A stretch of DNA of 64,000 nt from Lumbricus terrestris (GCA_949752735.1 OX457041.1:26146076-26210075), one strand, 5' to 3'; numbered from the stretch's first letter, positions 28,807 to 40,899 are shown. The notes: a model not told the origin generated them from the letters alone. Numbers and translations are program-made.

Positions 28807-29988
28807 GATTTGCTGCTTTTAATGTTTGTTGTCCATATTTTTACACTCCTTCCTATGCGTCGGCTTATCCGCATGCTGTCATCTGTCTATAGCTTATAGC
28901 TGCGTCTCGTCTGTTGCAGTGAGTGGTGTTGTATTCGTGGGTTAAAACGAGGCTGAACCGCGCGCAGCCGCAGTAGCCGATCTGGGAAGACGACGAGTGC
29001 CAGACAAGCAGACATCCACGCAGACATCCACGCAGACAGTTTTTATAGGGCATCCGCAAGCGAGACCATGCAGACGATTTACTACACGCACGTGCAGACT
29101 ACTTCTCCAACATTGAGTACGGTTACTATAGGAGGGTATTAGCCGCAGTAGACCCTAGTATAGGCTAGACTCGTGTTTACCAAAGAGGCACGGTTCTACG
29201 ACCCCATTTGAAGACTAACTAAATCACAATGCAAATGTAGCCTAGTCGTTTTCCTATAGGCCTAGAGACCAGGGACGTCATTTGGGGGGGGCAGGGGGGG
29301 GCATTTGCCCCCCCCTGATTTTGAGAAAAAAACCTATTTTTTATGTGTTTATCTGTGCATTTTGTCATTTATGTCAGAACTTTGCACACAGTGGTTTCCT
29401 AGAGTGATAGAATTTAAACTCCCAAGAGATTGAATGGATCTCGTGTGCTAAATTTGAAAATAGCTAAAATTGCAGCGCACCCCTAGAGAGGTCAACAATG
29501 TACAAGTCAGGGCCGTAAATCCTGATGATGAAAGAGATGGAGCTTCCTCCCTATCTATACCGAGGTCCATGCTGTACATCTTAAACCGGCGAACGGCGGC
29601 GAAAGGCTGACTTTGACCCTAAATGGAGGGTCAGCAAGCTATAGGCGACTGTCTCGCAGTATGATATATAGCGAGCATTGTGGACACCGATACTGGAAAC
29701 CTTAGCCTGCTCTGGGCCCGATTCCACTGAAAACAGATGTCGTTGACAGATCTGATATGCCGAAGCCGGAGTAGAGTTGGTCTGGGAGGAATGTGACGAC
29801 TAATTTATCAGACTGGACGCATTAAGTGTTAGGGGATAGGAAAATTAAGGCAGCTGCATAACGTGTTGGTCTATATATATATATATATAGACACATATAT
29901 TATTATATATATTTGTGCGTCAGTAGGCTACATAGTATTCTGCGTGAGCTTTGAGAGTGGGAGTAGACACCTAAGAATAGTTATATAG

Positions 29989-30402
29989 TATGTTAGTCAC
30001 GGGTGCGAGGCCTGGGTGATAACGAAATACATCGAACAAAGACTTATGGCCTTCGAAAGAAAGTGCTACAGGAAAATACTAAGAATAGGGTGGATGCAGA
30101 AGGTAAACAACACAGAACTATACAAGCGAGTGCAGCTAAAGGAAAACATCATGCAGAAGCTGATCAGAAGGAAACTAGGACTGTTCGGGCACATCTGCAG
30201 AATGGATAACAGCAGGAAGATCAAAGCACTGATGTTCGGACGAATGGACGGGACAAATAAGAGAGGAAGGCCGCATAGAGAATGGCTCGACGACGTATCC
30301 GACTGGGGCAAAACCTCGCTTCAGGAGCTGAGCAGAGCGACGCTGGATAGGAGAAAATGGAAGGACCTGGTGAAGAAGGCATCGGACACCTACGGGCGTT
30401 GA
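29989..30402 (+). pseudogene. Non-LTR retrotransposon RT C-terminal fragment
   Basis: An open stretch of about 137 codons reads YVSHGCEAWVITKYIEQRLM, then AFERKCYRKILRIGW, KLGLFGHICRM, RGRPHREWLDDV and a stop after SDTYGR. This is the C-terminal thumb/connection end typical of LINE reverse transcriptases (pattern YGCExW, RKILRI, LxxFGHxxRM, GRPxxxWxDD). The catalytic palm motifs are absent because the copy is 5'-truncated, as LINE insertions often are. A (GAT)n tail follows at 30413-30432, as in microsatellite-tailed LINE clades. The fragment lies inside the hAT-like element 29270-31219. Confidence 0.85.
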
Positions 30403-30654
30403 GCCTACGGTTGTTGATGATGATGATGATGTTAGTCACAGAACCAAGATCAGTTCATTTCGAGACCTCTTATTGAAGTGTCTATAGAGGATTATTAGTG
30501 AATGTCAAATAAGTTAAATTGATAAATCATAGCCTACAGAGGGTGCTCTGCTTTGCCTTTTAAGTTCTTTTCTGCTTGTTTCCAAGTCACAGTAGGCCTA
30601 GTCGCTAGCAGCTGTATAAAGGTGTGATGGTAAGTACAAGTCACTCTGTTTTTC

Positions 30655-30740
30655 TCACATGGCCTGAATCGGGACCGCCTCTGAGTAAGAATCTTGAAGG
30701 GCGCTATATAAATAGACAGATATTGATTGATTGAATCATT
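30655..30740 (+). repeat. LINE/SINE 3'-tail fragment ending in (GATT)n
   Basis: GACCGCCTCTGAGTAAGAAT, then GGGCGCTATATAAAT, then a (TTGA)n-like tail. It is the best preserved of the three window copies of this tail. Confidence 0.6.
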
Positions 30741-30785
30741 GAACGAGATAAACAGTGCAAGTGCAAACGACTACAACTGCCTATA

Positions 30786-30845
30786 ACAGAGAGAGAGAGA
30801 AAGAGAGAGAGACAGACAGACAGACAGAGAGAGACAGAGAGAGAC

Positions 30846-30912
<67 letters not shown>
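30786..30912. repeat. (GA)n microsatellite
   Basis: GAGA tract with a few GACA interruptions in its first third. Confidence 0.95.
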
Positions 30913-30916
<4 letters not shown>

Positions 30917-31075
30917 TATGTCATTGCATAACTGTAGGCTATAATGTAACCGGATGCGTTCTGTCAGACTGTCAACCCGATTAATTTTTGTTCAGTAAAG
31001 AATATTATTATAATTACGCAGACAATCCAGACATCGTGCAACACCGGATCGCGATAGCTTGCAGTTTGTATGTAG

Positions 31076-31078
<3 letters not shown>

Positions 31079-31151
<73 letters not shown>
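31079..31151. repeat. (TA)n microsatellite
   Basis: Pure AT run of about 72 bp. Confidence 0.97.
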
Positions 31152-31153
<2 letters not shown>

Positions 31154-31379
31154 CTAAATACGAAGCATAAGCTAGCTAAGTTTTGCCCCCCCCTGAAAAA
31201 AACTGAAATGACGTCCCTGCTAGAGACCGCATACACGGTGTCCACCCTTTGAATACACTTGGTGTCCACGGTCCACCCTACACTCCTACTCAGCTTTCAA
31301 TGAGGTGATTGTTAAGATCTTTTACCACGTACGGCTGCCTGAGGCTGAATGAGTGCCATACAGGGTTTAAATTAAGTGG

Positions 31380-31508
31380 GAGTTTCACGCAAAAGCGCAC
31401 GAGCTATTGCGAGTGAAGGACTTGCTCGAGCTCCCATGCATACACGTCGGTTTGAGGTGGATTTGAACCTGGAATCCTAGACTCCAGGCACCGAACTCAC
31501 CAATACAC
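31380..31508 (-). mobile_element. tRNA-derived SINE (family 1), body and B box, split copy
   Basis: On the minus strand the split SINE continues from 33669 to 31508 across the inserted element 31509-33668. This part contains the B-box-like CCAGGTTCAAATCC (near 31465) and the body GCAAGTCCTTCACTCGCAAT and CGTGAAACTCC shared with the copy at 4795-5092. Its start (A box) lies at 33669-33688. Confidence 0.8.
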
Positions 31509-33668
31509 TATACCCCGCAGTCGATCGAGTCGTGGGCTACGATCGACTTGGCTCGTGCGACGATCGACTCGATCGACTTCGTCGACTCGCCGACCTTTCT
31601 ACGACTCGATCGACTTGGCTCGGCCGACGATCGACTCGATCGACTTCGTCGACTCGCCGACCTTTCTACGACTCGATCGACTTGGCTGGCCGACGATCGA
31701 CTCGATCGACTTCGCGTCGACTTGACCTAGTTTTGTCTCTTGCTCACCATCTGCAGTTACATGATCTTAAAATGCAATTATACGATAGTAGATCTGTGTC
31801 ATAAATCTGTGTGACGTAACAATATGCCTAACTTCGTATTCTCAGCGAATTTATAGATTTGCACTGTAATCGTAGTGACGTCACAATAGGCCTCGTTTTA
31901 GATTATGTAAATGAATCTCAATAATTATTACGGTAGATCTGTGCAATAATTGAAGTTAGTCACAACAGGCCTAGTTTATACACTCAAAATATACTTCTAT
32001 ATTAACAGTTCATTATCCTAATCGAGGTTAGCCACAATAGGACTATTTCATTCTCAAAATGAACTTCTTTAATAGTAGGTCTGTATCATGATCTAGGTGA
32101 CGTCACAGTGGGCCTAGTTTTATATTCTCAAACTGAACGTATAATAGTAGATTTGTATAATAATCGGAGCGATGTTGCATTTAAACAGCCCCAGTTTTGT
32201 ATTATGAAAATAAAATAATATGACAGCAGATCTGTATCATAATCGAAATGACGCCACAATTATAGAATACAGACCTAATTTCGTTTTTTCCACTGAACTT
32301 ATTTAATAGTAGAATTGTATTATAATAGAAGTGACGTGACTGACGTCATAAAAGGCCCCGTTTTATATTCGCAAAACGAACATAATATACTGGTAGATCT
32401 GTATAATACTCAAAGTGACGTCACAATAGACCTTGTTTATATTCTCAATATATGCACTTTTATAATAGTACATTTGTCTCATAATCGACGTGACGTCACA
32501 CTAGACCTTGTTTATATTCTCAAAATGCACTTCCATAATAGGTCTGGTACATTTGTATCATAATCAATGTGACGTCACAATTGGCGCTGTTTTTTTAATT
32601 CTTGATGTGAGCTTAATTATAATATAATAGCAAAATTGCTTCATAATCAGAGTGACGTTACAATAGGCATAGGCATAGACCTAGTTCTGTATTATCAATA
32701 TTAATGAAATAATATGACGGCAGATCTGTGTCCTGATCGAAGTGAAGTCACAATAGGCTCAATTTCGTTTTCTCAGTGAACTTATTTAATTGTAGAATTG
32801 TATCATAATCGAAGTGACGTCATAAAGGTATCCTTATAATTATATTCTCAAAATTAACATCTACATGACTTGCATATACAGGCATATAGTAGTAGATCTG
32901 TATCATGCTCATTTAGGAGCGGATCCAAGGAAGGGGCCAATCCAGCCATGCCCACCCCATTCAGAGATTCGCATATGACGTGGTCCCTCCCTCCATCAGG
33001 TTTCAAGAATTAAGCTGTAAATCAGCGCAACGGGAACAGGAAGGTGAGAAAGAAAGTAGGCCTAGCACATGACTAAAAAGTCATCAGATTTTAAAAAACC
33101 GGAGTTGCCACGGGTTTTTAGAAGTTTTTTGAGCTAAAGACTAAAAAAAGATTCTTTCGGCGGAAGACCAAGGAAAAAAAAATTCGGTTCAAGACCACAA
33201 ATTTTGTCCACCCCTTCCAAAATTTCTGTTTTCGCTCCTGTATTCGTTCAACCCAAATCGAAAACGCACGTCTATTATAATAGTCAACTTTCACAGTTCC
33301 ACTAACACGAAATCGACAGCTGCCAAAAGGTTCGTTAGCTGAACTTGTGTGCAAAAACTGTAAAGGTCACTTTGAGACTTCAAGAAATAGTAGGCTAAGT
33401 AAAATATTTCTAAGTCGGGTCGAGTAGATGAAACAACGATCGACTCGACTTGCAAGTCGACGATTTTTCGATCGACTCGACTTGGCAAGACTCACGATCG
33501 ACTCGACTTGCAAGTCGATCGAGTCGACGATTTTTCGATCGACTCGACTTGGCAAGACTCACGATCGACTCGACTTGCAAGTCGATCGAGTCGACGATTT
33601 TTCGATCGACTCGACTTGGCCGAGTTATGATCGACTCGATCGATCAACTCGATCGACTGCGGGGTATA
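31509..33668. mobile_element. 2.16-kb non-autonomous DNA transposon, 22-bp perfect TIR
   Basis: The first 22 bp (31509-31530, beginning TATACCCCGCAGTCGATCGA) are the exact reverse complement of the last 22 (33647-33668). The 8-bp target duplication CAATACAC is perfect (31501-31508 and 33669-33676). Next to both TIRs lie tandem arrays of CGATCGACTCGACTTGG-like palindromic units (31530-31720 and 33430-33640). The middle is a degenerate repeat of roughly 100-bp units containing GTGACGTCACAATAGGCC and AGTAGATCTGTATCATAATC. No transposase is encoded. The 8-bp duplication would suit hAT, P or Merlin types, but the TATACCCC terminus does not decide. Confidence 0.9.
31790..32870 (+). repeat. Array of ~100-bp units with GTGACGTCACAATAGG
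   Basis: About ten diverged units each contain an AGTGACGTCACAATAGGCCT-like core, TTTTATATTCTCAAAATGAA and GTAGATCTGTATCATAATC. The palindrome TGACGTCA in each unit matches the consensus CRE/ATF site, though no function is implied. The array forms the core of the transposon 31509-33668. Confidence 0.75.
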
Positions 33669-33690
33669 CAATACACCACCGAGCTCCACT
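33669..33690 (-). mobile_element. tRNA-derived SINE (family 1), A-box end of split copy
   Basis: The minus strand reads GGAGCTCGGTGGTGTATTG, the A-box start of the SINE whose remainder lies at 31380-31508. The first 8 bp next to the element (CAATACAC) are the duplicated target. Confidence 0.75.
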
Positions 33691-33699
33691 ACGTACGGC

Positions 33700-34470
33700 A
33701 CGTGGAAACTCAGAAGGAACTTGCGCATAATTCTCTGCGTGGACATATTATGTCAGTTGCATGACTATGAGAAATAGAACGGAAGCAGCAGTCTATAATA
33801 TAGGACATAATTATATGCCATTAGTAGTGCCATGGGTTTGACACGTGCGCTTTCATCTTTTATATAGGACCGCAGATTGGTGTTCTGCTCCATTATGGAA
33901 TACCGGATGTTTCTCTAATGCATGTACATTGTAGGCCATTCAAGATCTATTACAATTCGACGCTTCGACGTTTCTTAGTATAGGAATATAATTACTATAT
34001 GCCCTATAGGCATGTAGCTATAGCTATAGCCTATAAAGGTATGGGAACACAGTCACCCACGACGTATACTATTCCTCAGTGACTTGCAAATCCTTCATGT
34101 CTTATAATTATGGCCTAGATCTTGGTCTTCTTCTACTTTATATCTACAGACCGAAGACTTTGACCTCCATGCCCAAAGCCCCCAGGGGCAGAAGTTACAA
34201 ATCTGGCATCTGGACCTGCATGCAGGGAGGCATCGTCAATTCGTCATCGCGCCTCAGATTCACTCCGCGCCTCAGATTCACACTTTGGTGTGACCTTGCG
34301 CGCGTAATAAATTTATGTAATAATAATAATAATAATCATTGAACATGCGTGCCACAAAACGACCTTCATTCCATAAACCTAACTTATCAAATGAGTACTC
34401 GATCTTGGAGACTTGGACTTTGGAAGATCTGCACCACACCCATGGCCTATATACGTTTCCATTGGTTGGG
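33700..34470. other. No gene recognised
   Basis: The region includes a short GCGCCTCAGATTCAC duplication (34248-34283) and an (ATA)n run at 34318-34335. No supported exon. Confidence 0.4.
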
Positions 34471-34477
34471 ATAGCGG

Positions 34478-34640
34478 AATGTGATGTAAATCTTCGAGAA
34501 TATCTCAGCACTAACAAAAGCCACGTCAGGGAGACCATGCAGCTTATTCACCGTCGCTACATCAAATCAAGACCGCAAGAGCCAGGGCTGCCCTTTTCGT
34601 TTCGGTGCCAGGTTAAAATCCGGAGGAGGGGTCAAGCCGA
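34478..34640 (+). repeat. Dispersed repeat copy (partner 62475-62665, opposite strand)
   Basis: AAAAGCCACGTCAGGGAGAC, CAGCTTATTCACCGTCGCTA and CGGTGCCAGGTTAAAATCCG match, with substitutions, the minus strand of 62475-62665 (AAAAGCGACGTCGGGGAGAC, CAGCTTATTCACCGGCGCTA, CGGTGCCAGGTCAAAATCCG). The length near 165 bp and the B-box-like GGTxxAAAATCC suggest a SINE. This is not certain. Confidence 0.65.
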
Positions 34641-34732
34641 TGAATAGCCTTCGGAGATGATAGCTGCAAAATGAGTCCATGGTCAACAAGAGATCGCCGA
34701 ACAATGACAGCGTGGACACCGATAGGCCTATG

Positions 34733-34800
34733 CATACAGGCCTATGTATAAAGGCCTATGTATAAAGGCCTATGTATAAAGGCCTGTGTATAAAGGCGAA
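34733..34800. repeat. 16-bp tandem GGCCTATGTATAAA, four to five copies
   Basis: Consecutive TATAAAGGCCTATG units with small changes. Confidence 0.85.
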
Positions 34801-35484
34801 GCTTGGATAGCGGTGTTCACGGTCCATGAGTGATCATGACTCCATGTCATGTTATAATAATTGTCTCTGGAAAATGTCCCACATGATATAGGCTATGCTA
34901 TAGCGGATGACAGGAACAGGATTGATGTAAGAAAGCGCTACTCTATATTGTCGAGTGGGTGATTCAGAGAGGATATTCGACCAGTAGCAGATATATTAAC
35001 CCGTGCACAAGTAAATTCAGAGAACGGGTTAATAGGGCGACTGTAAAATTGATGTCAGCCACATATAGCCATCCACCCAACCCTTCAAATTCCATGACGA
35101 GTTGACGACGCATAGTCCTGTATACACATGCAGGAGCGCGTATAGGCCTAAGGTTTATAGGCTATATGCATAGGCTTATTAATGCGCAACTGTGTTGGGG
35201 CCTACTCCTTGTTTGTCGTTTGCCAGCTGAATTATTGCCGATGTCCAATTCTTCAATACGATTTTACGAGACTAAAATGGACGCGTATAGCGGACCTTAG
35301 CGGTATAGCCCTGCTGCGTCTTTCCCTGCGACAGGTTGAAGATTGCCAGAAGTTGTGGGGGTTCAACCCCAGTCTTTCTGAGGACCCCATAGCAAAGTCC
35401 TCATGGCACACCCCAAGGCTACATATATCAACGTCTGACCCCCACTTATTTTGTTTACAATTCTCATACTGCCATGCGACCCAC

Positions 35485-36476
35485 CAGTGCCGGCGCTAGC
35501 ACCCCCCGTACCCCCCGGCCGGGGGGCCCCCGAGTTTGAAGGGGGCCCCCAAATTTGGCTGGTCATTATGCCTATTTGTGACTGTACAGATCCGGTCTGG
35601 TGCATGCCCCAACTAACCATATACGGCACTGCCATAGCAGATCTAATGCAAATATCATACTGATTTTGGGCGTAAATAAATATTATAAAGCCACTTAAAC
35701 TAACTCAGGCAATTTCATCCATTTTCTCAAACACAACGTTTATAAATTGTAACTTATTCTAATTATTGCTAATAATAATATTGGATGAGGCCTCAAAATA
35801 AAACCTGCATGAGGCCAAAACATTAAAGCCTGTGTAGCGTCCCAGATGTCTTTGGTATGTGTCTGATCTCAATTAAGTTTGCAAGGGGCCTCAAATGTAG
35901 CTGGTAATTATACCTTTCATGACTGTTCATTCCTGAAATCACACACCGAATTATGTTTTAACGCAAATCATAAAAAATAATATTACGCAAACTAATAGAG
36001 CATTGTCCTTCAACCAAAGAGGAGACTTTGGGGGTGTGGACAGGGGTACGGCCCCACAATTTATGGTTGGGACGGAATCCTTGTGTCCCCAATATTTCAG
36101 AAATATTTCATAAGTATCATCCACTGCCCATCAATAATGATCAATTTTGTTAAGATGACAGACAGCCTTTAAATGCTACCATTACAGTTGGCAAATCGGA
36201 CAAATTTAAACAATGGAGAGGGGACACTCTGAAGTCCTAAACCCCGACTAACAGCAATGAAAAATGAGCAATTTTTGTAAAGATGACAGGTTAAAATTCT
36301 ACCATTACAGCATGGAATATCCCAAAAATTTAACAATTGGGATACATTTATTGAAGTCGTACACCATGTCTTTCAGCACTTATATTATGAAAATTTTTGC
36401 TGAGATGACAGCTCAAGGTATGGGGGGGCCCCGAGTTTTTTTTCGGGGGGCCTCAGGTACCCTAGCGCCGGCACTG
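35485..36476. mobile_element. hAT-like element, TIR CAGTGCCGGCGCTAG
   Basis: Ends CAGTGCCGGCGCTAG and CTAGCGCCGGCACTG are perfect inverted repeats. They are flanked by the 8-bp duplication CGACCCAC (35477-35484 and 36477-36484). Subterminal GGGGGGCCCC runs are inverted (35517-35550 and 36423-36452). The 992-bp interior has no hAT transposase. Confidence 0.9.
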
Positions 36477-36503
36477 CGACCCACTAATACCCAAGCGGCC
36501 AAG

Positions 36504-36919
36504 CAGGGCTGTACTGGTAAATTTTGAGGTGAGTAGCCTACACGCCGACCTGGAGAAAAACCGACTTTTTCGGGCAAAAAATTTCAGACGGCTGTCATCC
36601 GGCCCAAAAATTCCCCATTCTCATTTTCCCGTCCGAAAAAGTTGATGACCTTTTTTTTAGTCATCCGGCCAAAAATGTCTCCAGTTTTTCTCGTCCCAAA
36701 AAAATGATGAATTTTTTTAGTCGTTCGCTCCGGAATTCGTGAAAAATACACCTAAATATCATTTGCCTTTTTCGTCACACGCCCTTTGTGAGGTGAGTAT
36801 ACGTTGTATACTCGCGTGTACCCTGGTTTTTCTCGATGAGTATATACGATGCCGTTTTTCCCCGGAGGTAAGTATACGCCGTATAGGCCTACCTGCGCAT
36901 ACTCTTGATTACAGCCCTG
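36504..36919. mobile_element. hAT-like MITE, TIR CAGGGCTGTA
   Basis: Ends CAGGGCTGTA and TACAGCCCTG are flanked by the 8-bp duplication CGGCCAAG (36496-36503 and 36920-36927). The interior carries two GATGACCTTTTTTTTAGTCATC-like modules (36643 and 36705). It lies only 27 bp from the element 35485-36476. Removing both would join a short unique segment. Confidence 0.88.
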
Positions 36920-36929
36920 CGGCCAAGTG

Positions 36930-38200
36930 CATGACCACGGTGCGCCAGACCATGAATGACCGCGTTATGTTTTATGTCGCTTTCACCCGGTCGTTGACAT
37001 ATTATTCACTAGCTTCATGCACTCCCAACCAGAAAGTCGATGGTCTCAACTCTCAACAGACACTCGTGTGATCCCTATCCACAAAACTGTTTACAGTATC
37101 TCAGATCTGTTCATGACTTGTTTTGGTTGGAGACGGCCATAAAGATTACGTGACAAGAATAAATTCCTGGCAGTCTCACGGTCTCGTTGGCTACACAGCT
37201 ACACGACCCACTTGAGCGTGTGTTGACGCTCAGGTCTTAATATTCAATGGGTGTAATGACGTCATGGGAGTTTTGCGAATTCTCTGCGAAAAGAATGGGC
37301 GCTGAACAATGTAAAATGGGCGGCGTTAGTCCTCTAAGAGTCTAAGTCACTTGGCACGATTCTTGCTGGTAGGCGGTGTCACTAGAGTTTGAGGCGGTGT
37401 GTGAAAAAACGAGGGTGGGATCACTAAGTGACTAAATATAGCGTGTATATAAACGATCTCCTAGTAGCCTGTAGCAGTTAGTTTGGGTGCTTCGATACGA
37501 GCAAGTCGAAAAGTAAAGTTTATGAAGGCTGAAAGCGTTTGCAATGTCAACAAACGGTATTGACTACAATTGATAACGTGGGACAAGCATAACTTTATAT
37601 CACTTTGAGTTTAACTGAAGGCGTATGCGTTCAGGCTTTGCAGAAGCAGACTGTCGGGAATTATAATCTGTCACTGAATAGAGATATATTCGATCGTATC
37701 CGATAACGTTCAACACTATTATCGTATACGTTTAATATCGTAACACGCGTCATATACGTATACGAGGAGCTAATCTACTTACTGACTTACGAACATCGAT
37801 GATAGAAAACCTGAGACTCAAGGAGAGACAAGGATTATAACTAATTGCAACCTTCACACATCTGTGAGTATTTATCGTTAGGTGTTCTTCCAGGCAAAGC
37901 ATAATATTGTTCAATGTTCATGTATACATCAATAATCCTATAGCTGGCCTATGGCTACACATGTATAACTCTGAATGATAAGGCAGTTCATTCCCTGTCA
38001 GAATTTCCATGGGCATTAAGAGGGGGTATATGGCCTATGCATGGATGGGATCAATAGTTGTATACGTATAATATTATAGTCCTATACGGTAGAAAGAGGT
38101 CTTCAATAGGATGTAAGACATTATATTCTCATTTCGTTCTTCTGCAGCAACATGCAACATCCACACTGATAATGTCCTGGTGATCTTACTTATGGGCTAT
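36930..38200 (+). promoter_or_regulatory. Possible TATA promoter and non-coding exon (speculative)
   Basis: No coding region is supported. GTGTATATAAACG at about 37445 looks like a TATA box. A donor-like CATCT|GTGAGTATT lies at about 37862 and an acceptor/donor pair about 0.9 kb further (ATTTACAG|GAGCATCC at 38721, GAGAG|GTAAAAG at 38777). These could be upstream untranslated exons of the kinase gene at 41154, but only transcript data could show it. Confidence 0.2.
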
Positions 38201-38305
38201 ACCTAGGCAGGAACATTTTTGCAGCACTTTTTTAGGCACTTAGCCTACATCAAGTAACATCATAATTATGGGGACTTGGCAAAATGCCATTCAACATTTA
38301 AGTCT
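38200..38305 (+). repeat. Direct duplication copy 1 (partner 39575-39670)
   Basis: CTATACCTAGGCAGGAACAT, TTTTGCAGCACTTTTTTAGG and GGGGACTTGGCA are shared with 39575-39670 in the same orientation, about 1.37 kb apart. Confidence 0.85.
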
Positions 38306-38869
38306 GGTGTGATTGAAGATTAATGCGTGTGCAGGTAGTGATTGCTTGGCTTGAGACTTTCTTGCAATCGACATGCATGGACTGTTGTAAGCACATGCAC
38401 ATGGTGTTGCTTCATAATGTGGCCAGTGAAGAAAATGGTCGATTGTAGGTCACCATCAACTGTACACTGTACAGTATACTGTACAGTACACAAGGTACAC
38501 TGTATAGTACACACAGTACACAATATTCAAAGTTTAGTAGGCCTATGCATAGAACGATGCTTTGCCATAATATCTTGCGTGACGCTATAGCTGAACATTT
38601 AGCCACATTCCCTATTTATTATGTTGCTTATTTGCTTTGTCCTACTTTAGCCTTTATGTATTGTATACCCAACCGCAATTTGCCTTTTTAATGCATTAAT
38701 TGTTGGTGCTGTGATTTACAGGAGCATCCTGGAGAAATTTGACGCAACAAGATTTTCAAAGGCATGATAGTGAGAGGTAAAAGAAATTACGCAATTATAC
38801 TTAAATCAATATAGCCTACCTGATGTAATTGTGTTTTCAATCAATTCTATTTTTACTTCTTTTTAAGTG

Positions 38870-38977
38870 AGAATATATAGATATTATATATATATATATA
38901 TATATAATATATATAATTATATGCATAAGCAGATAGGCCTACAGTTAATAAGATGTCATGCCATGTCATAAGATGTT

Positions 38978-39009
<32 letters not shown>

Positions 39010-39033
39010 TCTTATATATATAAGAATAAGATA

Positions 39034-39075
<42 letters not shown>
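38870..39075. repeat. (TA)n clusters with inverted TTCTTATATA/TATATAAGAA
   Basis: Three AT runs (38884-38922, 38983-39010, 39037-39074) with a small palindrome TTCTTATATATATAAGAA between the last two. Confidence 0.9.
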
Positions 39076-39076
<1 letters not shown>

Positions 39077-39574
39077 GTAGATGCAGTTCAATGAACTGTC
39101 TCATTGCTCTGAACGAACTGCACTCATACAGGAGAGTCACCAGACACTGCTTTGTAAGTTTGTAGTAGTGTCTAGAAATACCAGACATTGTTGTGACTCT
39201 TGGACATCACTTGACTAATAATACAGCTCATGGGCGCCCGCACATAGGGGCAAGTGGGGACAATTGCTACCCCTGGAAAATTGTCACCTATTTTTAACTA
39301 CTATACTTTGTAGTTTTAACAAACTACCGGTCACTAAAGCAAAGTGAAACCAAGAAATTTACACTTTGAAACCTCTGTGAAAAATGCCCATGTTCTTAAT
39401 TTCCTGCATGGCATTTTTCAAACTTTTACCCGACAAAGATTTGCCCATGACCATGGTGCTTTGCACTTCCTGCAAAAATAGCTGTGGGGGAGGGGATCAC
39501 ATGATAGAGGACTCTGCCGTTACACATCACTGCATGCATGCTTACTGTTTGAGTAATATGAGGCAGCGCTATAC

Positions 39575-39670
39575 TTAGGCTATACTTAGGCAGGAACATT
39601 TTTGCAGCACTTTTTTAGGTGCTTAGTCTATACGTCACATGGGGACTTGGCATTGCAATTTAACATTTAC
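39575..39670 (+). repeat. Direct duplication copy 2 (partner 38200-38305)
   Basis: Same blocks as 38200-38305. Here the start is itself doubled (CTATACTTAGG twice at 39570-39590). Confidence 0.85.
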
Positions 39671-39675
39671 GATGA

Positions 39676-39792
39676 TGATGATGATTAATAACAATAATAA
39701 TAATAATAATTTTAACAAAAATAATAGTAATAACAACAGCAACAACAACAATAATAATAGTAATAATAATAATTATTATTATTATAATTTAG
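39676..39792. repeat. (AAT)n/(AAC)n trinucleotide tract
   Basis: Interrupted AAT, AAC and ATT repeats. The asparagine-rich frame is compositional. Downstream, GAAGTCCCTGAGGGATCCTG with TATACCTCGG occurs twice (39868-39898 and 39990-40018). Confidence 0.85.
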
Positions 39793-40124
39793 GGGCACTT
39801 TTGCCGATCAGGATACAGAATATGAATAGGGCCTTTCCAGACTGTGATTTTATATTAGGCGGTAGTGAAGTCCCTGAGGGATCCTGTATACCTCGGGGGC
39901 AAAAATAAAAAAAATATAAAAAGAATAAGAATAATAATAATAGGGCCATTCGTGACTGTTTTATGGCAGTGTTTATTAGCTAGTATTGAAGTCCCTGAGA
40001 GATCCTGTATACCTCGGGCCTACAGAAATAGTAACAGTAATTCGTAGACATAGATTACAAAGCAAAGTAATCGAGTGCTTTGAATGTAGCAGAGAGCATT
40101 CTCATATTGCAACGGGGTTGACCG

Positions 40125-40287
40125 CGGTGGCGGCGCTAGAGGGGGGGCTAAAATTTTCATGAGATTTCGACCGATGACTAAAACAAAAAGGTCGTCCTAA
40201 ATTTCGGCGTTGAAAATGGGAAACTTCCGCCGCGAGGCTTCAGCCCCCTCCCCCCCCCCCCAAACTGAAATCCTGGCGCCACCACTG
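40125..40287. mobile_element. hAT-like MITE (CAGTGSCGGCGCYAGG family), 163 bp
   Basis: Ends CGGTGGCGGCGCTAGA and TCCTGGCGCCACCACTG, with perfect target duplication GTTGACCG (40117-40124 and 40288-40295). It includes the GATGACTAAAACAAAAAGGTCGTC module. Confidence 0.88.
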
Positions 40288-40899
40288 GTTGACCGTTGAC
40301 CTCGGCTTGCTTTCGGACACATCCATCATGCCTGATGTATCGTCTATAATAATCCTAAGTCAATTCTGCATGAGCGCAGTCGTTCAATTTGTGTAGCGCA
40401 GCCATGTTTTGATCTCTGCCGCAGTGAATTTTTGTGAGATTACAACTGCTCTGTCTATGTCTATAGCCTAGCCGTGCATATCGCAAATATTCGAAATAAC
40501 CATTGAGGGCGAAAGAATGCCATCTCATTTTTATTGTTCGGATCGGCTGCCAGACACACAGACAGACATGGCCTTATGACGTGAACACCCCCTCCTCCTC
40601 ATCCTCCTCGTCTTCGTAAGGCATCCACACACATTCCTCCTCCTCCTGCGTCTGCCTTGGGCGGTTTATGCCAGCTTCCGCAGCCGAGCTATTTTCAGTC
40701 GCACGGACGTTGGCACAGCGCCAAAAACGACAGCTGCTTGCGCACGCATCCATCGCCAACCTACGCGGCAAAAGTAGTTCCACGAATCGCGCACCAATTT
40801 TATTAAATTCACGCAAATCTGCAAGCTAGAGTCAACCCGTAAAGTCACATATTGCTGGTAATGTCGATTAAAATTCTTAAGCTATCTTGAAAACGATGC

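Larger units (their letters stand above)
29270..31219. mobile_element. hAT-like element, TIR CAGGGACGTCATTT, with nested repeats
   Basis: The ends CAGGGACGTCATTT and AAATGACGTCCCTG are perfect inverted repeats. They are flanked by the 8-bp duplication CTAGAGAC (29262-29269 and 31220-31227). Next to each end lies a run of G/C giving GGGGGGGGCA and GCCCCCCCCTGA. The 1.95-kb interior holds no hAT transposase. It contains a LINE fragment (29989-30402), a LINE/SINE tail and long GA and TA tracts, so it grew by nested insertion or captured them. Confidence 0.88.

Noticed and set aside
34339..34647. 102-codon plus-strand open frame
   Set aside because: Most of it overlaps a dispersed repeat whose other copy (62475-62665) reads differently at protein level.
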